Below, one piece after another: positions 17,102 to 24,856 of a DNA stretch of 40,944 nucleotides. The stretch's first letter is position 1. Each line of letters opens with the position of its first letter. Below the pieces are notes generated by a model. It was not told where the DNA came from. It did no database searches and saw nothing but the letters and a program-made list of their open reading frames with translations. The translations under genes and the position numbers were made by a program. Where the stretch lies: contig JACDUA010000039.1 of assembly GCA_013519935.1 (NCBI GenBank), positions 1 through 40,944 on the forward strand, read 5' to 3'. Source of the stretch: Ectothiorhodospiraceae bacterium WFHF3C12 (GTDB lineage: Bacteria; Pseudomonadota; Gammaproteobacteria; Nitrococcales; Nitrococcaceae).

Positions 17102-17299
17102 CTAAACCCAGCCCGGGGGATCACTCGCCGGGAAGCTCTCCCAGGACGACTCGTCCACGACGTCCCAGTCGGGCCGCCTGTGAGGCACGTGGTCGACCTC
17201 CTGTGGACGAGGTAACGGGGCGTGGACCGTCGTAGCCGCTGCGTGCAATGGCTGGCGGCGGGTTGCACGGATTGTGTTGGTAGCGTGCTCGGCGATCAT
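17102..17299 (-). CDS. Small protein with C-terminal ESFPASDPPGW motif, unknown function
   Basis: 65 residues, probably soluble. The C-terminal segment DVVDESSWESFPASDPPGW resembles a short motif (DEaSeESFPASDPPaW) I have seen in small uncharacterised bacterial proteins; its role is unknown. ATG 17299 follows GGAG with an eight-base gap, just after the hemerythrin stop at 17315, so it is the second gene of that operon and should share operator 3. The N-terminal half is low-complexity and may be disordered. Confidence 0.65.
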   Translation of the reverse strand: MIAEHATNTIRATRRQPLHAAATTVHAPLPRPQEVDHVPHRRPDWDVVDESSWESFPASDPPGWV

Positions 17300-17314
17300 G
17301 ATCGATGCTCCAGG

Positions 17315-17914
17315 TTACTGTACGCACAGAGGGCAGAAGCCCGTGCCTGATTGCGGTAGGTGGAACTGGAACTCATGCTCGATTCGGTCGCGAAGATCGC
17401 GGTAATGGGCCGCGTTCTCCGGCGTGAACGCTGGATCCAGGGTCCACTGAAAGGCGGTGGTCATCTCCATCCAGTCCTGCGCCGTAAGTGACTCATCCAG
17501 AACAGGGAACAGATCCCGTTCCTCGCCATTGAGATGGCTGCGGTAGAGACGAACATAGGCGCGGGCGGTACGCAGCAGGTGATCGCGAGGTACCGGGATG
17601 CCAACCTCGATTTCATCAATTCGGCGCTGCAGTTCTGTACTCTTGCGCGCCAGGCGTTTGCGTTGGCCGTGGATGTGAGAAACGACGTTGACGGCATCGG
17701 GGCGGCACGCGACCAGCCGTTGCATGAGGAGCTCCTCAAACGGATAGTGGTAGTGGTCCGGGTTCCGAACCAGATAGCCGAGGATATCCTCCATCAGGGC
17801 GAAGTCCGGGTTGTTGTTCGCCTCGACGCACTCGAGCTGCTGCTGCATCGCTTGGAGCAATGCCCTGAGATTGTCGTGGTCCTGCCGCAGTCGCTTAAGC
17901 ACCTGATTGTCCAT
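17315..17914 (-). CDS. Hemerythrin HHE-domain protein, probable di-iron NO/O2 sensor or repair protein
   Basis: 199 residues with one complete hemerythrin-like four-helix bundle. Ligand candidates: His13 (DHDN), His54, His56 and Glu60 (DHYHYPFEE), His80 or His82 (SHIHG), His127 and Glu131 (SHLNGEERDLFP). A short C-terminal tail has CPLC. It lacks the N-terminal Cys domain of the E. coli repair protein YtfE/RIC, but hemerythrin proteins are classical NsrR targets. A perfect NsrR-like dyad is centred 42 bp upstream of the ATG. It may bind NO or O2 or supply iron for cluster repair; which of these cannot be told from sequence. Confidence 0.9.
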   Translation of the reverse strand: MDNQVLKRLRQDHDNLRALLQAMQQQLECVEANNNPDFALMEDILGYLVRNPDHYHYPFEELLMQRLVACRPDAVNVVSHIHGQRKRLARKSTELQRRIDEIEVGIPVPRDHLLRTARAYVRLYRSHLNGEERDLFPVLDESLTAQDWMEMTTAFQWTLDPAFTPENAAHYRDLRDRIEHEFQFHLPQSGTGFCPLCVQ

Positions 17915-17946
17915 GACGTAATCTCTGTTTACTGGCAGTTTCCAAA

Positions 17947-17965
17947 AATGTATACGAAATACATT
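17947..17965. promoter_or_regulatory. NsrR-like operator 3 (perfect dyad)
   Basis: AATGTATACGAAATACATT, perfect 7-bp half-sites with a 5-bp spacer. It is centred 42 bp upstream of the hemerythrin start codon and follows the nnrS stop. A site this close to the start codon should overlap the promoter, fitting repression. Confidence 0.8.
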
Positions 17966-18029
17966 AAATAGTCCAGGATAGGAAGGTGACCACGGAAAGG
18001 GTCAAGGTCCGGGACGGCCAGATATGACG

Positions 18030-19169
18030 TCAACGCGGTGGAATACGTACGAGCAGAATCAGCAGCAGCGCATAGGAGAGTGCCCAAAGGCCGCTTGCTA
18101 ACGCCAGCGCTGTCATATTCTCCGGCATGAGGATGCGGAGCAGGGCAGCCGCCGCTATCGTGCCGGCCATCAGCGGGATGGTCAGCGATCGCGCTGGGTC
18201 GCGTTTCGCCCTGTTCAGCCGTACGCGTGCCATGACACCGGTGGTGAGTGTCCCCAGCGCACCCACCGTGATCGCATGGGTCGCCGTGGTGGCCCCGAGC
18301 AGGCCGCTCGTCCAGGCCGTGCCGAGTAGCGCCACGCCGGCCACCAGCCAGGCATAGCCGAACCCCAGGCACCAGAGGTCCGGCCGCCCAGCCGCCGCCC
18401 AGAGACGCCAGCGCAGCAGCCGGGCCAGGCCGAGCGCGGCGGCCAGTATTGCGAGTCCGCCGGCGGTGACGCGAGCGTCGGGGACCGCGGCCGTGGTGAC
18501 TGCAAGAGCCATGATGATTAGCAGGGCGCCTTCAATGCGCGGCTGCACCCGCGCCTCCAGGTGACCGCCCGCACGCTGTATGGCGCCAGCGGCGGCCGGC
18601 GCGATAATCCGGCCGCCCATGAACAGCATCAGCAGCGCGAGCAGAAGCACCGCCTCCTGTAGTAACACGAAAGAAAGCCAGGAGACGCCGGATGCGGCCG
18701 CGGCATGGAACAGGACCGGGACGGCGCAGAGGGCGATCAGCAGTGGCGCGATGGTCTGGTTGCGCCACTTCTTGGCGCCCTTCATGAACTGCGGCACCAC
18801 CAGCCAACCGAGCATGGCGGGGAACGCGGCGTTGGCCAACAGGGCGGGCGCGCCGCCGGGCAGCAGCAGATAGCTGAGCCGGGCAAGCAGCCAGAGCGCG
18901 AACAGGCCCGCCAGCCGAGGGGCGGATACACGGTTGATCAGATAGCCCGATACCACCGCCAGGGCGAAGCCGAACAGCAGCTCGTGGGCATGACCTGCCG
19001 GCGTGGCAAAGGCCGGCAGCAGCGGCTCACCGGACAGCATCCCGTGCACGCTAGCCGGCACCACCACGGCGGCATAGAGTGTCGCGGCAGGGAAGAAGAC
19101 CTTCTCAGCGGCGTGGTGACGGGCAGTCGACGACCGACGCCTGCCCGCGGCTGGTTCGGCTGCAGCCAT
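18030..19169 (-). CDS. nnrS: NnrS family heme-copper membrane protein (NO stress)
   Basis: 379 residues, about twelve hydrophobic helices. The N-terminal helix-loop GHAHELLFGFALAVVSGYLI and the later HAITVGALGTLTTGVMARV are characteristic of NnrS, a membrane protein that relieves NO stress and is under NsrR or NnrR control in other proteobacteria. The HAH and later His residues could bind heme or copper. It starts 12 bp after fdxA (stop at 19182) on the same strand, so it is probably expressed from operator 4. Exact biochemical activity is not established for the family. Confidence 0.93.
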   Translation of the reverse strand: MAAAEPAAGRRRSSTARHHAAEKVFFPAATLYAAVVVPASVHGMLSGEPLLPAFATPAGHAHELLFGFALAVVSGYLINRVSAPRLAGLFALWLLARLSYLLLPGGAPALLANAAFPAMLGWLVVPQFMKGAKKWRNQTIAPLLIALCAVPVLFHAAAASGVSWLSFVLLQEAVLLLALLMLFMGGRIIAPAAAGAIQRAGGHLEARVQPRIEGALLIIMALAVTTAAVPDARVTAGGLAILAAALGLARLLRWRLWAAAGRPDLWCLGFGYAWLVAGVALLGTAWTSGLLGATTATHAITVGALGTLTTGVMARVRLNRAKRDPARSLTIPLMAGTIAAAALLRILMPENMTALALASGLWALSYALLLILLVRIPPR

Positions 19170-19181
19170 GACAACGTGGGC

Positions 19182-19505
19182 TCAGCGTTCCAGATGTGGC
19201 AGCTTATTCGGCACGCCGTCCCATTCCTCAGCGTCTTCCGGAGGATCCTTCATCTCGGTGATCACCGGCCACTTTTTCGCAAGCTCGGCGTTGATTTCCA
19301 GGAAATGCGCCAAGTGATCCGGCACATCGTCCTCCGAGAAGATGGCCTCCGCCGGGCACTCCGGCTCGCAGAGGGTGCAGTCGATGCACTCCTGCGGGTC
19401 GATGGCGAGGAAGTTCGGCCCCTCGTGGAAGCAGTCCACGGGGCAGACCTCAACGCAGTCCGTGTACTTGCACTTGATGCAGTTATCGGTGACGACGTAG
19501 GTCAC
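19182..19505 (-). CDS. fdxA: 7Fe ferredoxin FdxA ([3Fe-4S][4Fe-4S])
   Basis: 107 residues starting [26 protein letters not shown], with a second [16 protein letters not shown]: together the classic 7Fe cluster set. The conserved C-terminal half ends KLPHLER as in FdxA of many bacteria. The start is GTG 19505, with GGGAGG upstream; longer in-frame extensions run through the operator and do not match the family. It passes electrons to unknown partners; the P450 and the SDH genes are possible beneficiaries. It is divergent from sdhB and upstream of nnrS, with an NsrR-like dyad 42 bp from its start. Confidence 0.96.
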   Translation of the reverse strand: MTYVVTDNCIKCKYTDCVEVCPVDCFHEGPNFLAIDPQECIDCTLCEPECPAEAIFSEDDVPDHLAHFLEINAELAKKWPVITEMKDPPEDAEEWDGVPNKLPHLER

Positions 19506-19537
19506 AGGTGCCTCCCAAACAGCAGGGATCACATGAA

Positions 19538-19556
19538 TATGTATATGATATACATT
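19538..19556. promoter_or_regulatory. NsrR-like operator 4 between fdxA and sdhB
   Basis: TATGTATATGATATACATT: 6/7 and 7/7 matches to the half-sites with the 5-bp spacer. The centre is 42 bp from the fdxA start, the same distance as at the hemerythrin, and about 180 bp from the sdhB start on the other side. Confidence 0.75.
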
Positions 19557-19725
19557 TACAAGATACAAAAAATACCTCGACCACATGCTGTGCCCGCCGG
19601 CAGCGTGGCGAGTCTATGCGTGATTGCTGCCGGTCCCATCGCGCCGGTGACCGTCTGCTATGGTGGGCGGTAGCCGCGCGCCAGCAGCCACGATCTGTAG
19701 GCGGTCATTGACGGGAGTCCATCAA

Positions 19726-20565
19726 ATGATAATTCGCCGATCTGAGGAGCAACCCCGCTGGACGCTGCTCCGGCGATTCCCTGTTCCCAGGGGATTCCAC
19801 GCGGCTTCGCGGTCCCGGGTGCAGGCCGGGCGTGAGTGGCCGGCGCCCGAGGGCGCTGGCAACGTGAAACGAATGCAGGTGTACCGCTACGATCCAGAAG
19901 GAGATGAGCGCCCGCGGGTGGATACGTTTCACGTCGACCTCGACGAGTGCGGGCCGATGCTCCTGGACGCACTCATCAAGATCAAGAACCAGATCGATCC
20001 AACCCTCACGTTCCGCCGCTCCTGCCGGGAAGGGGTTTGTGGCTCCTGCGCCATGAACATCAACGGGACCAACTGGCTGGCTTGCACGCGTGCACTGGAT
20101 GAGCTGGACGACCCCGTTACCGTGTATCCGTTGAACAATCTGGATGTGATCAAGGACCTGGTCGGCGACCAGTCCCATGCCTTCGCCCAGTATGCTGCGA
20201 TACGCCCCTGGCTGCGTGCTTCCCCGCCGCCGAAGGACCGTGAGCGCCTGCAGTCACCGGAGCAGCGCCGGGAGCTGGACGGCTACTACGAATGCATACT
20301 CTGTTTCTGCTGCACCTCGGGCTGCCCCAGCCACTGGTGGAACGGCGACCGTTTCCTGGGGCCGGCGGTCCTGCTTCAGGCCTGGCGCTGGCTGGCGGAT
20401 AGCCGTGACGAGGCCACGGGCGAGCGGCTCGACGAGCTGGAGGATCCGTTCCGCCTGTATCGCTGTCACACCATTCTTAACTGCACACGTACCTGTCCCA
20501 AGGGTCTCAACCCCGGCAAGGCCATTGCCGAGATCAAGCGCAAGCTGCTGGAGCGGCAGGGTTGA
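19726..20565 (+). CDS. sdhB: Succinate dehydrogenase iron-sulfur subunit SdhB with N-terminal extension
   Basis: 279 residues. It carries the SdhB cluster set: [2Fe-2S] in [19 protein letters not shown] plus LAC, [4Fe-4S] in [12 protein letters not shown], and [3Fe-4S] in [17 protein letters not shown]; the SHWW after the second motif belongs to the quinone site. SdhB usually begins near [12 protein letters not shown]; the ATG at 19726, supported by GGGAG, adds about 46 basic residues ([15 protein letters not shown]). GTG 19864 would give the standard length but lacks a clear ribosome site. Order is B-C-D with no flavoprotein gene (sdhA) in the window, so SdhA must come from elsewhere. Confidence 0.93.
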   Translation: MIIRRSEEQPRWTLLRRFPVPRGFHAASRSRVQAGREWPAPEGAGNVKRMQVYRYDPEGDERPRVDTFHVDLDECGPMLLDALIKIKNQIDPTLTFRRSCREGVCGSCAMNINGTNWLACTRALDELDDPVTVYPLNNLDVIKDLVGDQSHAFAQYAAIRPWLRASPPPKDRERLQSPEQRRELDGYYECILCFCCTSGCPSHWWNGDRFLGPAVLLQAWRWLADSRDEATGERLDELEDPFRLYRCHTILNCTRTCPKGLNPGKAIAEIKRKLLERQG

Positions 20566-20613
20566 TGCGAATTTGGCGAATAGGTGCGCAACGGCTGGGG
20601 AAGGGCAGCGAAC

Positions 20614-21009
20614 ATGACTGAGCGAACCAGGCCGCGATCGCCCCACGTGCAGATCTATCGACCGCAGTTGACGTCGGTGCTGTCCTTCACACACCGGCTC
20701 AGCGGCATCGCCTTGTCCGTCGGCGGCGTGATTCTGGTGGTGTGGCTGTTGCTCGCTGCAGCGGGCGGATCCGCATTCGGTGGCCTGAACGCCGCGCTGG
20801 GCTCCTGGTTCGGGCGGCTGCTGCTGTTTCTCTGGACTTTTGCGCTGTTCTTCCATCTATGCAACGGCATCCGCCATCTGTTCTGGGATGCGGTGCTGGG
20901 CTTCGAGCTCGCCAACATCTACCGCTCCGGCTGGCTGGTGGTTGTCGCCAGCACGGTGCTGACCGTGTTGACCTGGGTCATCGCCATGTCGATGCCAGGG
21001 GTGGCGTGA
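20614..21009 (+). CDS. sdhC: Succinate dehydrogenase cytochrome b556 subunit SdhC
   Basis: 131 residues, three membrane helices. The N-terminal RPQLTSVLSFTHRLSG has the quinone-site Ser and Arg, and FHLCNGIRHLFWD contains the heme b His. It anchors SdhB and binds quinone. ATG 20614 lies 48 bp after the sdhB stop; the stop TGA overlaps the sdhD start, so C and D are translationally coupled. Confidence 0.93.
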   Translation: MTERTRPRSPHVQIYRPQLTSVLSFTHRLSGIALSVGGVILVVWLLLAAAGGSAFGGLNAALGSWFGRLLLFLWTFALFFHLCNGIRHLFWDAVLGFELANIYRSGWLVVVASTVLTVLTWVIAMSMPGVA

Positions 21010-21404
21010 TGGCGGGTAGCGACGATCGGGCCGTGTTGCGCCGGGCCCGGGGGCTCGGTTCGGCGAAGTCTGGTGTGCGCCACTGGTGGTGGCAGCGGGT
21101 CACGGCTGTGGCGCTGGTGCCTCTGACCGTCTGGATGTTGGTGCTGTTATTGGCGACAGCCGGTGAAGGGCGCCGGGCCCTGATGGTATGGCTGGGCAAT
21201 CCGGCGGTGTCAGTGCTCACGGTCATGTTCGTCGTAATGATGGCCTGGCACATGGTGCTGGGATTGACCGTGATCGCCGAGGACTACCTTCATCACGAAG
21301 GTGTCAAGTTCGCCGCGATCACGCTCATCCAGGTTGGTGGCGTGATTGTGGGAGTTGCGGGGGTGATATCGGTTTTGTGGCTCGCCCTTGGCGGGACGCA
21401 ATAG
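21009..21404 (+). CDS. sdhD: Succinate dehydrogenase membrane anchor SdhD
   Basis: 131 residues, three helices, with AWHMVLGLTVIAEDYLHHEG providing the second heme b His and the Asp-Tyr of the quinone site. ATG 21009 overlaps the sdhC stop. It completes the membrane part of complex II. The run ends here: the next genes are not sdhA or sdhE. Confidence 0.92.
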   Translation: MAGSDDRAVLRRARGLGSAKSGVRHWWWQRVTAVALVPLTVWMLVLLLATAGEGRRALMVWLGNPAVSVLTVMFVVMMAWHMVLGLTVIAEDYLHHEGVKFAAITLIQVGGVIVGVAGVISVLWLALGGTQ

Positions 21405-21832
21405 GTCGCTGTGGTAGTGGCCGGTGGCGCGGCCTTGGCCCCGTTTCACGGTTACAGCGGCCACCTTCATGTCGGTGACCATCACGGCGACTCCAGCCAG
21501 CCCACCTCCGAAGGTCGCTAGGCGCGAAGCTTTCGTAGGCTCCCTCTTTGACCGCATCCCAAGTGACCCCTGCTTTCCCCGATGTGACATACGGCTGACG
21601 TTGACCGGCATCTTGCGGACCCCAGGTGCCGACGGGTTCGGAGCGCCGGCGCCCCGGGTCTCTTGACGCACGAACTCTGAGGTCGCTGGCCAGAATCACC
21701 GGAAACCTGTGTTGCGTTTTTGAAAGAAGTATTTAAAATACATTATATGAGTATACGGGAATCCCTCTGGATGATCGGCCCCGCCAGTTCCGGGGTTCTG
21801 ACGATTCACGCATCCGGAGAGCAAGGTGCGAA
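21405..21832. other. Intergenic stretch holding operator 5
   Basis: About 430 bases between sdhD and the next gene. The first 270 bases are GC-rich; open frames there are unconvincing, without ribosome sites or recognisable motifs. The last 110 bases are AT-rich and hold the operator at 21726-21744 and a probable promoter. Confidence 0.6.
21726..21744. promoter_or_regulatory. NsrR-like operator 5
   Basis: GAAGTATTTAAAATACATT: right half perfect (7/7), left half 5/7, spacer TTAAA as in the best-known NsrR consensus. The centre is 98 bp upstream of the start codon at 21833, so it likely controls the small protein-rubredoxin-OsmC-DUF2249 run. Confidence 0.7.
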
Positions 21833-22075
21833 ATGGATACCAGGCATATCATTCGAGAAAGCATGGCCTGCGAGTCGAGGCGCATTCGCTTCCTGGAGCG
21901 TAGCCGCGGCACCGCGGCCGCCCGGGAGTTCGCCATGCGTACCCGCACTGGTTACCGCAGCGCCGTTCTGCGGCGCTCCGCGCCGGCGGCCGAGGTGGTC
22001 TTCCGGCTTCGGCTGCTGGGTTCGTACTGCTACCTCAAGCGCTACCTAGATTTTGGGGCGAGCGCGGCAAGCTGA
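21833..22075 (+). CDS. Small Arg-rich protein, unknown function
   Basis: 80 residues, 14-15 of them Arg, with an N-terminal IRESMACESRRIRFLERSRG and a more hydrophobic C-terminus containing LGSYCYLKRYLDFG. ATG 21833 has AAGGTG upstream. I do not recognise it. It is the first gene after operator 5 and 34 bp before the rubredoxin gene, on the same strand. It may be a nucleic-acid-binding or cytoplasmic regulatory protein, but nothing shows this directly. Confidence 0.55.
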   Translation: MDTRHIIRESMACESRRIRFLERSRGTAAAREFAMRTRTGYRSAVLRRSAPAAEVVFRLRLLGSYCYLKRYLDFGASAAS

Positions 22076-22109
22076 CGGGCAATCGCCTGGCATTAGAGGT
22101 GAAGCATCG

Positions 22110-22334
22110 ATGAGCGAAACACAGACACAAGCCGGTATCGAGGGCCGGAAGGCACCCCCTAGCGAAGCTTATGCCCAGTACATGTGCATGATCTGCGGCT
22201 GGATCTACGATGAGGAACAGGGGTTGCCGGAGGCGGGCATCCCGCCCGGTACCCGCTGGGAGGACGTCCCCGAGGACTTTCTCTGTCCGGAGTGCGGGGA
22301 ACCCAAATCGATGTTCGAAAGAATCGATATCTGA
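22110..22334 (+). CDS. Rubredoxin
   Basis: 74 residues: an N-terminal extension of about 22 residues, then a complete rubredoxin fold, [42 protein letters not shown], with both C-x2-C-G iron-binding pairs. ATG 22110 follows GAGGTGAAG. It is a one-electron carrier; partners elsewhere include alkane hydroxylases, flavodiiron NO/O2 reductases and superoxide-detoxifying enzymes. No partner lies beside it, but the operator 5 context makes an oxidative or NO defence role likely. Confidence 0.96.
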   Translation: MSETQTQAGIEGRKAPPSEAYAQYMCMICGWIYDEEQGLPEAGIPPGTRWEDVPEDFLCPECGEPKSMFERIDI

Positions 22335-22345
22335 CAGGAGGCACG

Positions 22346-22768
22346 ATGAAACGCAACGCGGCAGCAGTATGGCAAGGTGGTCTCAAGGACGGTAGCGGGA
22401 CCATTTCCACCGAGAGCGGGACGCTGGCCCAAGCCCAGTATTCCTTTGGCGCCCGCTTCGAGCAGGGCAGCGGCACCAACCCGGAAGAGCTTCTCGGGGC
22501 CGCCCATGCCGGCTGCTACTCCATGGCCCTTTCGCTGGTGCTGGGCGAGTCCGGCATCACCCCGGAGCGGATCGACACCACGGCCACCGTGAGCATCGAG
22601 CCGGACGATGGCGGCTTTACCATCACCGCGGTGCATCTGGACGTCCATGCGCGCATCCCCGGCATCGATGAGCAGGCCTTTCAGGATGCAGTCAATGCCG
22701 CAAAGGCGGGGTGCCCGGTATCGAAGCTGTTCAACGCCGAAATCACGCTTCAGGCCCAGCTCGCCTGA
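22346..22768 (+). CDS. OsmC/Ohr family peroxide-handling protein
   Basis: 140 residues. Shows the family core [23 protein letters not shown] (first reactive Cys) and [11 protein letters not shown] (second Cys), matching OsmC better than Ohr. These proteins reduce organic hydroperoxides with the Cys pair. ATG 22346 has AGGAGG nine bases upstream and starts 12 bp after the rubredoxin stop. It belongs to the same operon and fits a stress-defence set. Confidence 0.93.
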   Translation: MKRNAAAVWQGGLKDGSGTISTESGTLAQAQYSFGARFEQGSGTNPEELLGAAHAGCYSMALSLVLGESGITPERIDTTATVSIEPDDGGFTITAVHLDVHARIPGIDEQAFQDAVNAAKAGCPVSKLFNAEITLQAQLA

Positions 22769-22803
22769 CGCCTGGCACACAGATGCAGATAGGGAGTCTT
22801 GTC

Positions 22804-23067
22804 ATGAATCGTGACAACCAGGCCGGTGATGCGACGGAGACCGCTTACGTCTTCGACGCGCGCGGCATCGACCGCCGTTTCAGGCACCCGGCCATCTTCG
22901 CCGCTGTGGACTCGCTGACCCCCGGCGAGGTCATGCGCTTCGTCAACGATCACGATCCGCTGCCCCTGCTTGGCCAGTTGGGCGAGATATTCGGCGAAGC
23001 GCTCGGGGTTGACTACCGCCAGCGGGAACAGGGTGCGGTGGTCATCGACTTCCGGCGCCTGGACTGA
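22804..23067 (+). CDS. DUF2249-domain protein
   Basis: 87 residues, single small alpha/beta domain of the DUF2249 type: FDARGIDRRFRHPAIFAAVDSLTPGE, VNDHDPLPLLGQL and YRQREQGAVVIDFRRL. Such domains occur near denitrification, NO-stress and Fe-S genes; the biochemical role is unknown. ATG 22804 has GGGAG upstream. It is the last gene before a strong hairpin terminator at 23103. Confidence 0.85.
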   Translation: MNRDNQAGDATETAYVFDARGIDRRFRHPAIFAAVDSLTPGEVMRFVNDHDPLPLLGQLGEIFGEALGVDYRQREQGAVVIDFRRLD

Positions 23068-23072
23068 CCGCC

Positions 23073-23735
23073 ATGGCAGCCGTATTGCGGGACGATGATG
23101 GTAGCAGGGAAGGTGAGACCTTCCCTGCTTTCTTCCAGCAGGCGCCGGTCGTTCGCGTTTCCGATCCTCTCAGTCGCCTTCTCGGCGTGTCCGCGGATGG
23201 TGTGATCACCTACCGCTATGCCGACGCGGTGCGGCTTGCGGGGCATTCCTGCCCGACCGTGGCTGGGACGTATCTCATGGGCCGGGCGGCGCTGGCGGCG
23301 CTGTATCCCCGTGAGCTGCCCGAGCGCGGCGCTATCGCGGTGAACATGCCTGACCGCGAAGATGAGGGTGTCACCGGCGTCATCGCTCAGGTGCTTACCC
23401 TGCTTACCGGTGCGGCGGGCTCCGGTGGCTTCCCCGGGATAGGCGGGCATCACGCCCGGCGCGGCCTGCTGGGCTTCGATCCGGTGCAAGACCAAGCGGG
23501 CGGAGGCGTGACGCTGCGGCGGCTGGATACCGGCCGTACGGTCACGGCCTGGTTCGATCCATCCGTGGTACCCATGGACTCCGCTCAGCCGCAGCGATTG
23601 AGGGCGATTCTGCAGGGCCAGGCGGATGCCGCGCAGTTGGAAGCCTTCGGGCAGGCCTGGCAGGAGAGGGTCAGACGGATGCTCCTGGAACATGCCGAGG
23701 ATCCTGATCTGGTGTGGGTCGAATCAGCGGACTAG
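23073..23735 (+). CDS. FmdE-like domain protein, unknown function
   Basis: 220 residues. RLAGHSCPTVAGTYLMGRAAL resembles the metal-binding motif of FmdE (formylmethanofuran dehydrogenase subunit E) domains, where the His and Cys bind a metal; VNMPDREDEGVTGVIAQVLTLLTGAAGSGGF is a likely second conserved part. The ATG at 23073 begins five bases after the previous stop, but a strong hairpin terminator falls on codons 11-20 of this frame. Because FPAFF (residues 17-21) looks like part of the domain, I kept the longer start. It precedes ubiU and may act in the same low-oxygen programme. Confidence 0.75.
   Translation: MAAVLRDDDGSREGETFPAFFQQAPVVRVSDPLSRLLGVSADGVITYRYADAVRLAGHSCPTVAGTYLMGRAALAALYPRELPERGAIAVNMPDREDEGVTGVIAQVLTLLTGAAGSGGFPGIGGHHARRGLLGFDPVQDQAGGGVTLRRLDTGRTVTAWFDPSVVPMDSAQPQRLRAILQGQADAAQLEAFGQAWQERVRRMLLEHAEDPDLVWVESAD
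23103..23134 (+). terminator. Strong hairpin, Rho-independent terminator-like
   Basis: Perfect 11-bp stem, AGCAGGGAAGG with CCTTCCCTGCT, loop TGAGA, followed by TTCTT. It sits just past the DUF2249 stop (23067) but inside the first codons of the FmdE-like frame, so it could terminate or attenuate the operon-5 transcript before that gene. Confidence 0.7.
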
Positions 23736-23751
23736 CGGCGGCGGCAGGGTA

Positions 23752-23765
23752 TTGATGAAGGTCAA
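23752..23765. promoter_or_regulatory. FNR/DNR-type box upstream of ubiUV
   Basis: TTGATGAAGGTCAA: exact TTGAT-N4-GTCAA, the consensus given for DNR-type regulators. The centre is about 84 bp before the ubiU start codon, the same geometry as the other boxes here. Confidence 0.7.
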
Positions 23766-23842
23766 TCTCTCGGCCGCCGCGGCACCGCTATGCTTGGGGG
23801 CTACGTCACGCGGTGGCATTGGCACAGGCGAGGGGACGAGCA

Positions 23843-24841
23843 ATGGAGCTGGTATGCCCGGCGGGTAGTCTGCCCGCACTCCAGGCAGCCGTGGACAACG
23901 GCGCCGACACGGTCTACACGGGGCTGCGGGACGGGACCAACGCCCGGCATTTCCCCGGTCTGAACTTCACTCCCGAGAAGCTGCGTCGCGGGATCGACTA
24001 TGCCCACCGGCACCGGCGGCGCGTACTCATGGCCATCAACACCTATGCGCAGTCGAGTGGCTGGGCGCAGTGGACGAGCGCCGTCGATCACGCCGCCGAT
24101 CTGGGAATAGACGGCATCATTCTGGCTGACGCCGGGCTTCTGGAATACGCATCCCGCACCCACCCGAATCTGCCCCGGCATCTTTCCGTCCAGGGCTCGG
24201 CCACCAGCACCGAAGCGCTGCAGTTCTACCAGGAGCTCTTCGGTATTCGACGGGCGGTGCTGCCGCGGGTGCTGTCGCTGGCCCAGGTCACCCGGCTGGC
24301 CGAGGATGCCCCGGTGGAACTGGAAGTGTTCGGTTTCGGCTCACTGTGCATCATGGCCGAAGGCCGCTGCCTGCTCTCGTCCTACGCGACCGGCGAGTCC
24401 CCCAATACGGCTGGGGCCTGCTCCCCGGCGGCGCACGTGCGCTGGTCCGAGTTGGACGACGGCCACCTGGAGTCGAGGCTCAACGGTGTGCTCATCGACC
24501 GCTTCGAGCCGCAGGAGCGCGCCGGCTACCCGACTCTGTGCAAGGGTCGATTCACCGTCGGTGAGCACACCGGTCACATCCTGGAGGAACCCACCAGCCT
24601 GAATACCCTGGACCTGCTGCCCCAGCTCCACGCCGCAGGCATCACGGCCATCAAGCTGGAGGGACGCCAGCGCAGCCCGGGCTACGTGGCCGGCGTGACC
24701 CGGGTCTGGCGCCAGGCCATCGACCGCTGCCTGCGGGATCCGGGCGCGTACCGGACCGATCCGGACGGTAATGTCGTCCTGGCAGGGTTTTCCGAAGGCA
24801 GTCAGACGACTCTGGGTGCCTATCACCGATCCTGGCAGTAA
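23843..24841 (+). CDS. ubiU: UbiU, O2-independent ubiquinone biosynthesis [4Fe-4S] protein
   Basis: 332-residue U32 peptidase-family protein. The cluster cysteines are at 169, 176, 193 and 233, nearly the same positions as in E. coli UbiU (169, 176, 193, 232), within GFGSLCIMAEGRCLLSSY and NTAGACSP. With UbiV and UbiT it allows the hydroxylations of ubiquinone synthesis without O2. ATG 23843 follows AGGGGACGAG. The FNR/DNR box 84 bp upstream suggests low-oxygen induction. ubiV follows 15 bp later. Confidence 0.96.
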   Translation: MELVCPAGSLPALQAAVDNGADTVYTGLRDGTNARHFPGLNFTPEKLRRGIDYAHRHRRRVLMAINTYAQSSGWAQWTSAVDHAADLGIDGIILADAGLLEYASRTHPNLPRHLSVQGSATSTEALQFYQELFGIRRAVLPRVLSLAQVTRLAEDAPVELEVFGFGSLCIMAEGRCLLSSYATGESPNTAGACSPAAHVRWSELDDGHLESRLNGVLIDRFEPQERAGYPTLCKGRFTVGEHTGHILEEPTSLNTLDLLPQLHAAGITAIKLEGRQRSPGYVAGVTRVWRQAIDRCLRDPGAYRTDPDGNVVLAGFSEGSQTTLGAYHRSWQ

Positions 24842-24856
24842 ACGGAAGACGCATCG

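Noticed and set aside
21601-21614. FNR-like TTGAC-N4-ATCTT
   Set aside because: Right half matches only partly and it is far from any start codon.
21210-21671. Minus-strand open frame over the sdhD end and the intergenic stretch
   Set aside because: Overlaps sdhD, no ribosome site and no known motif.
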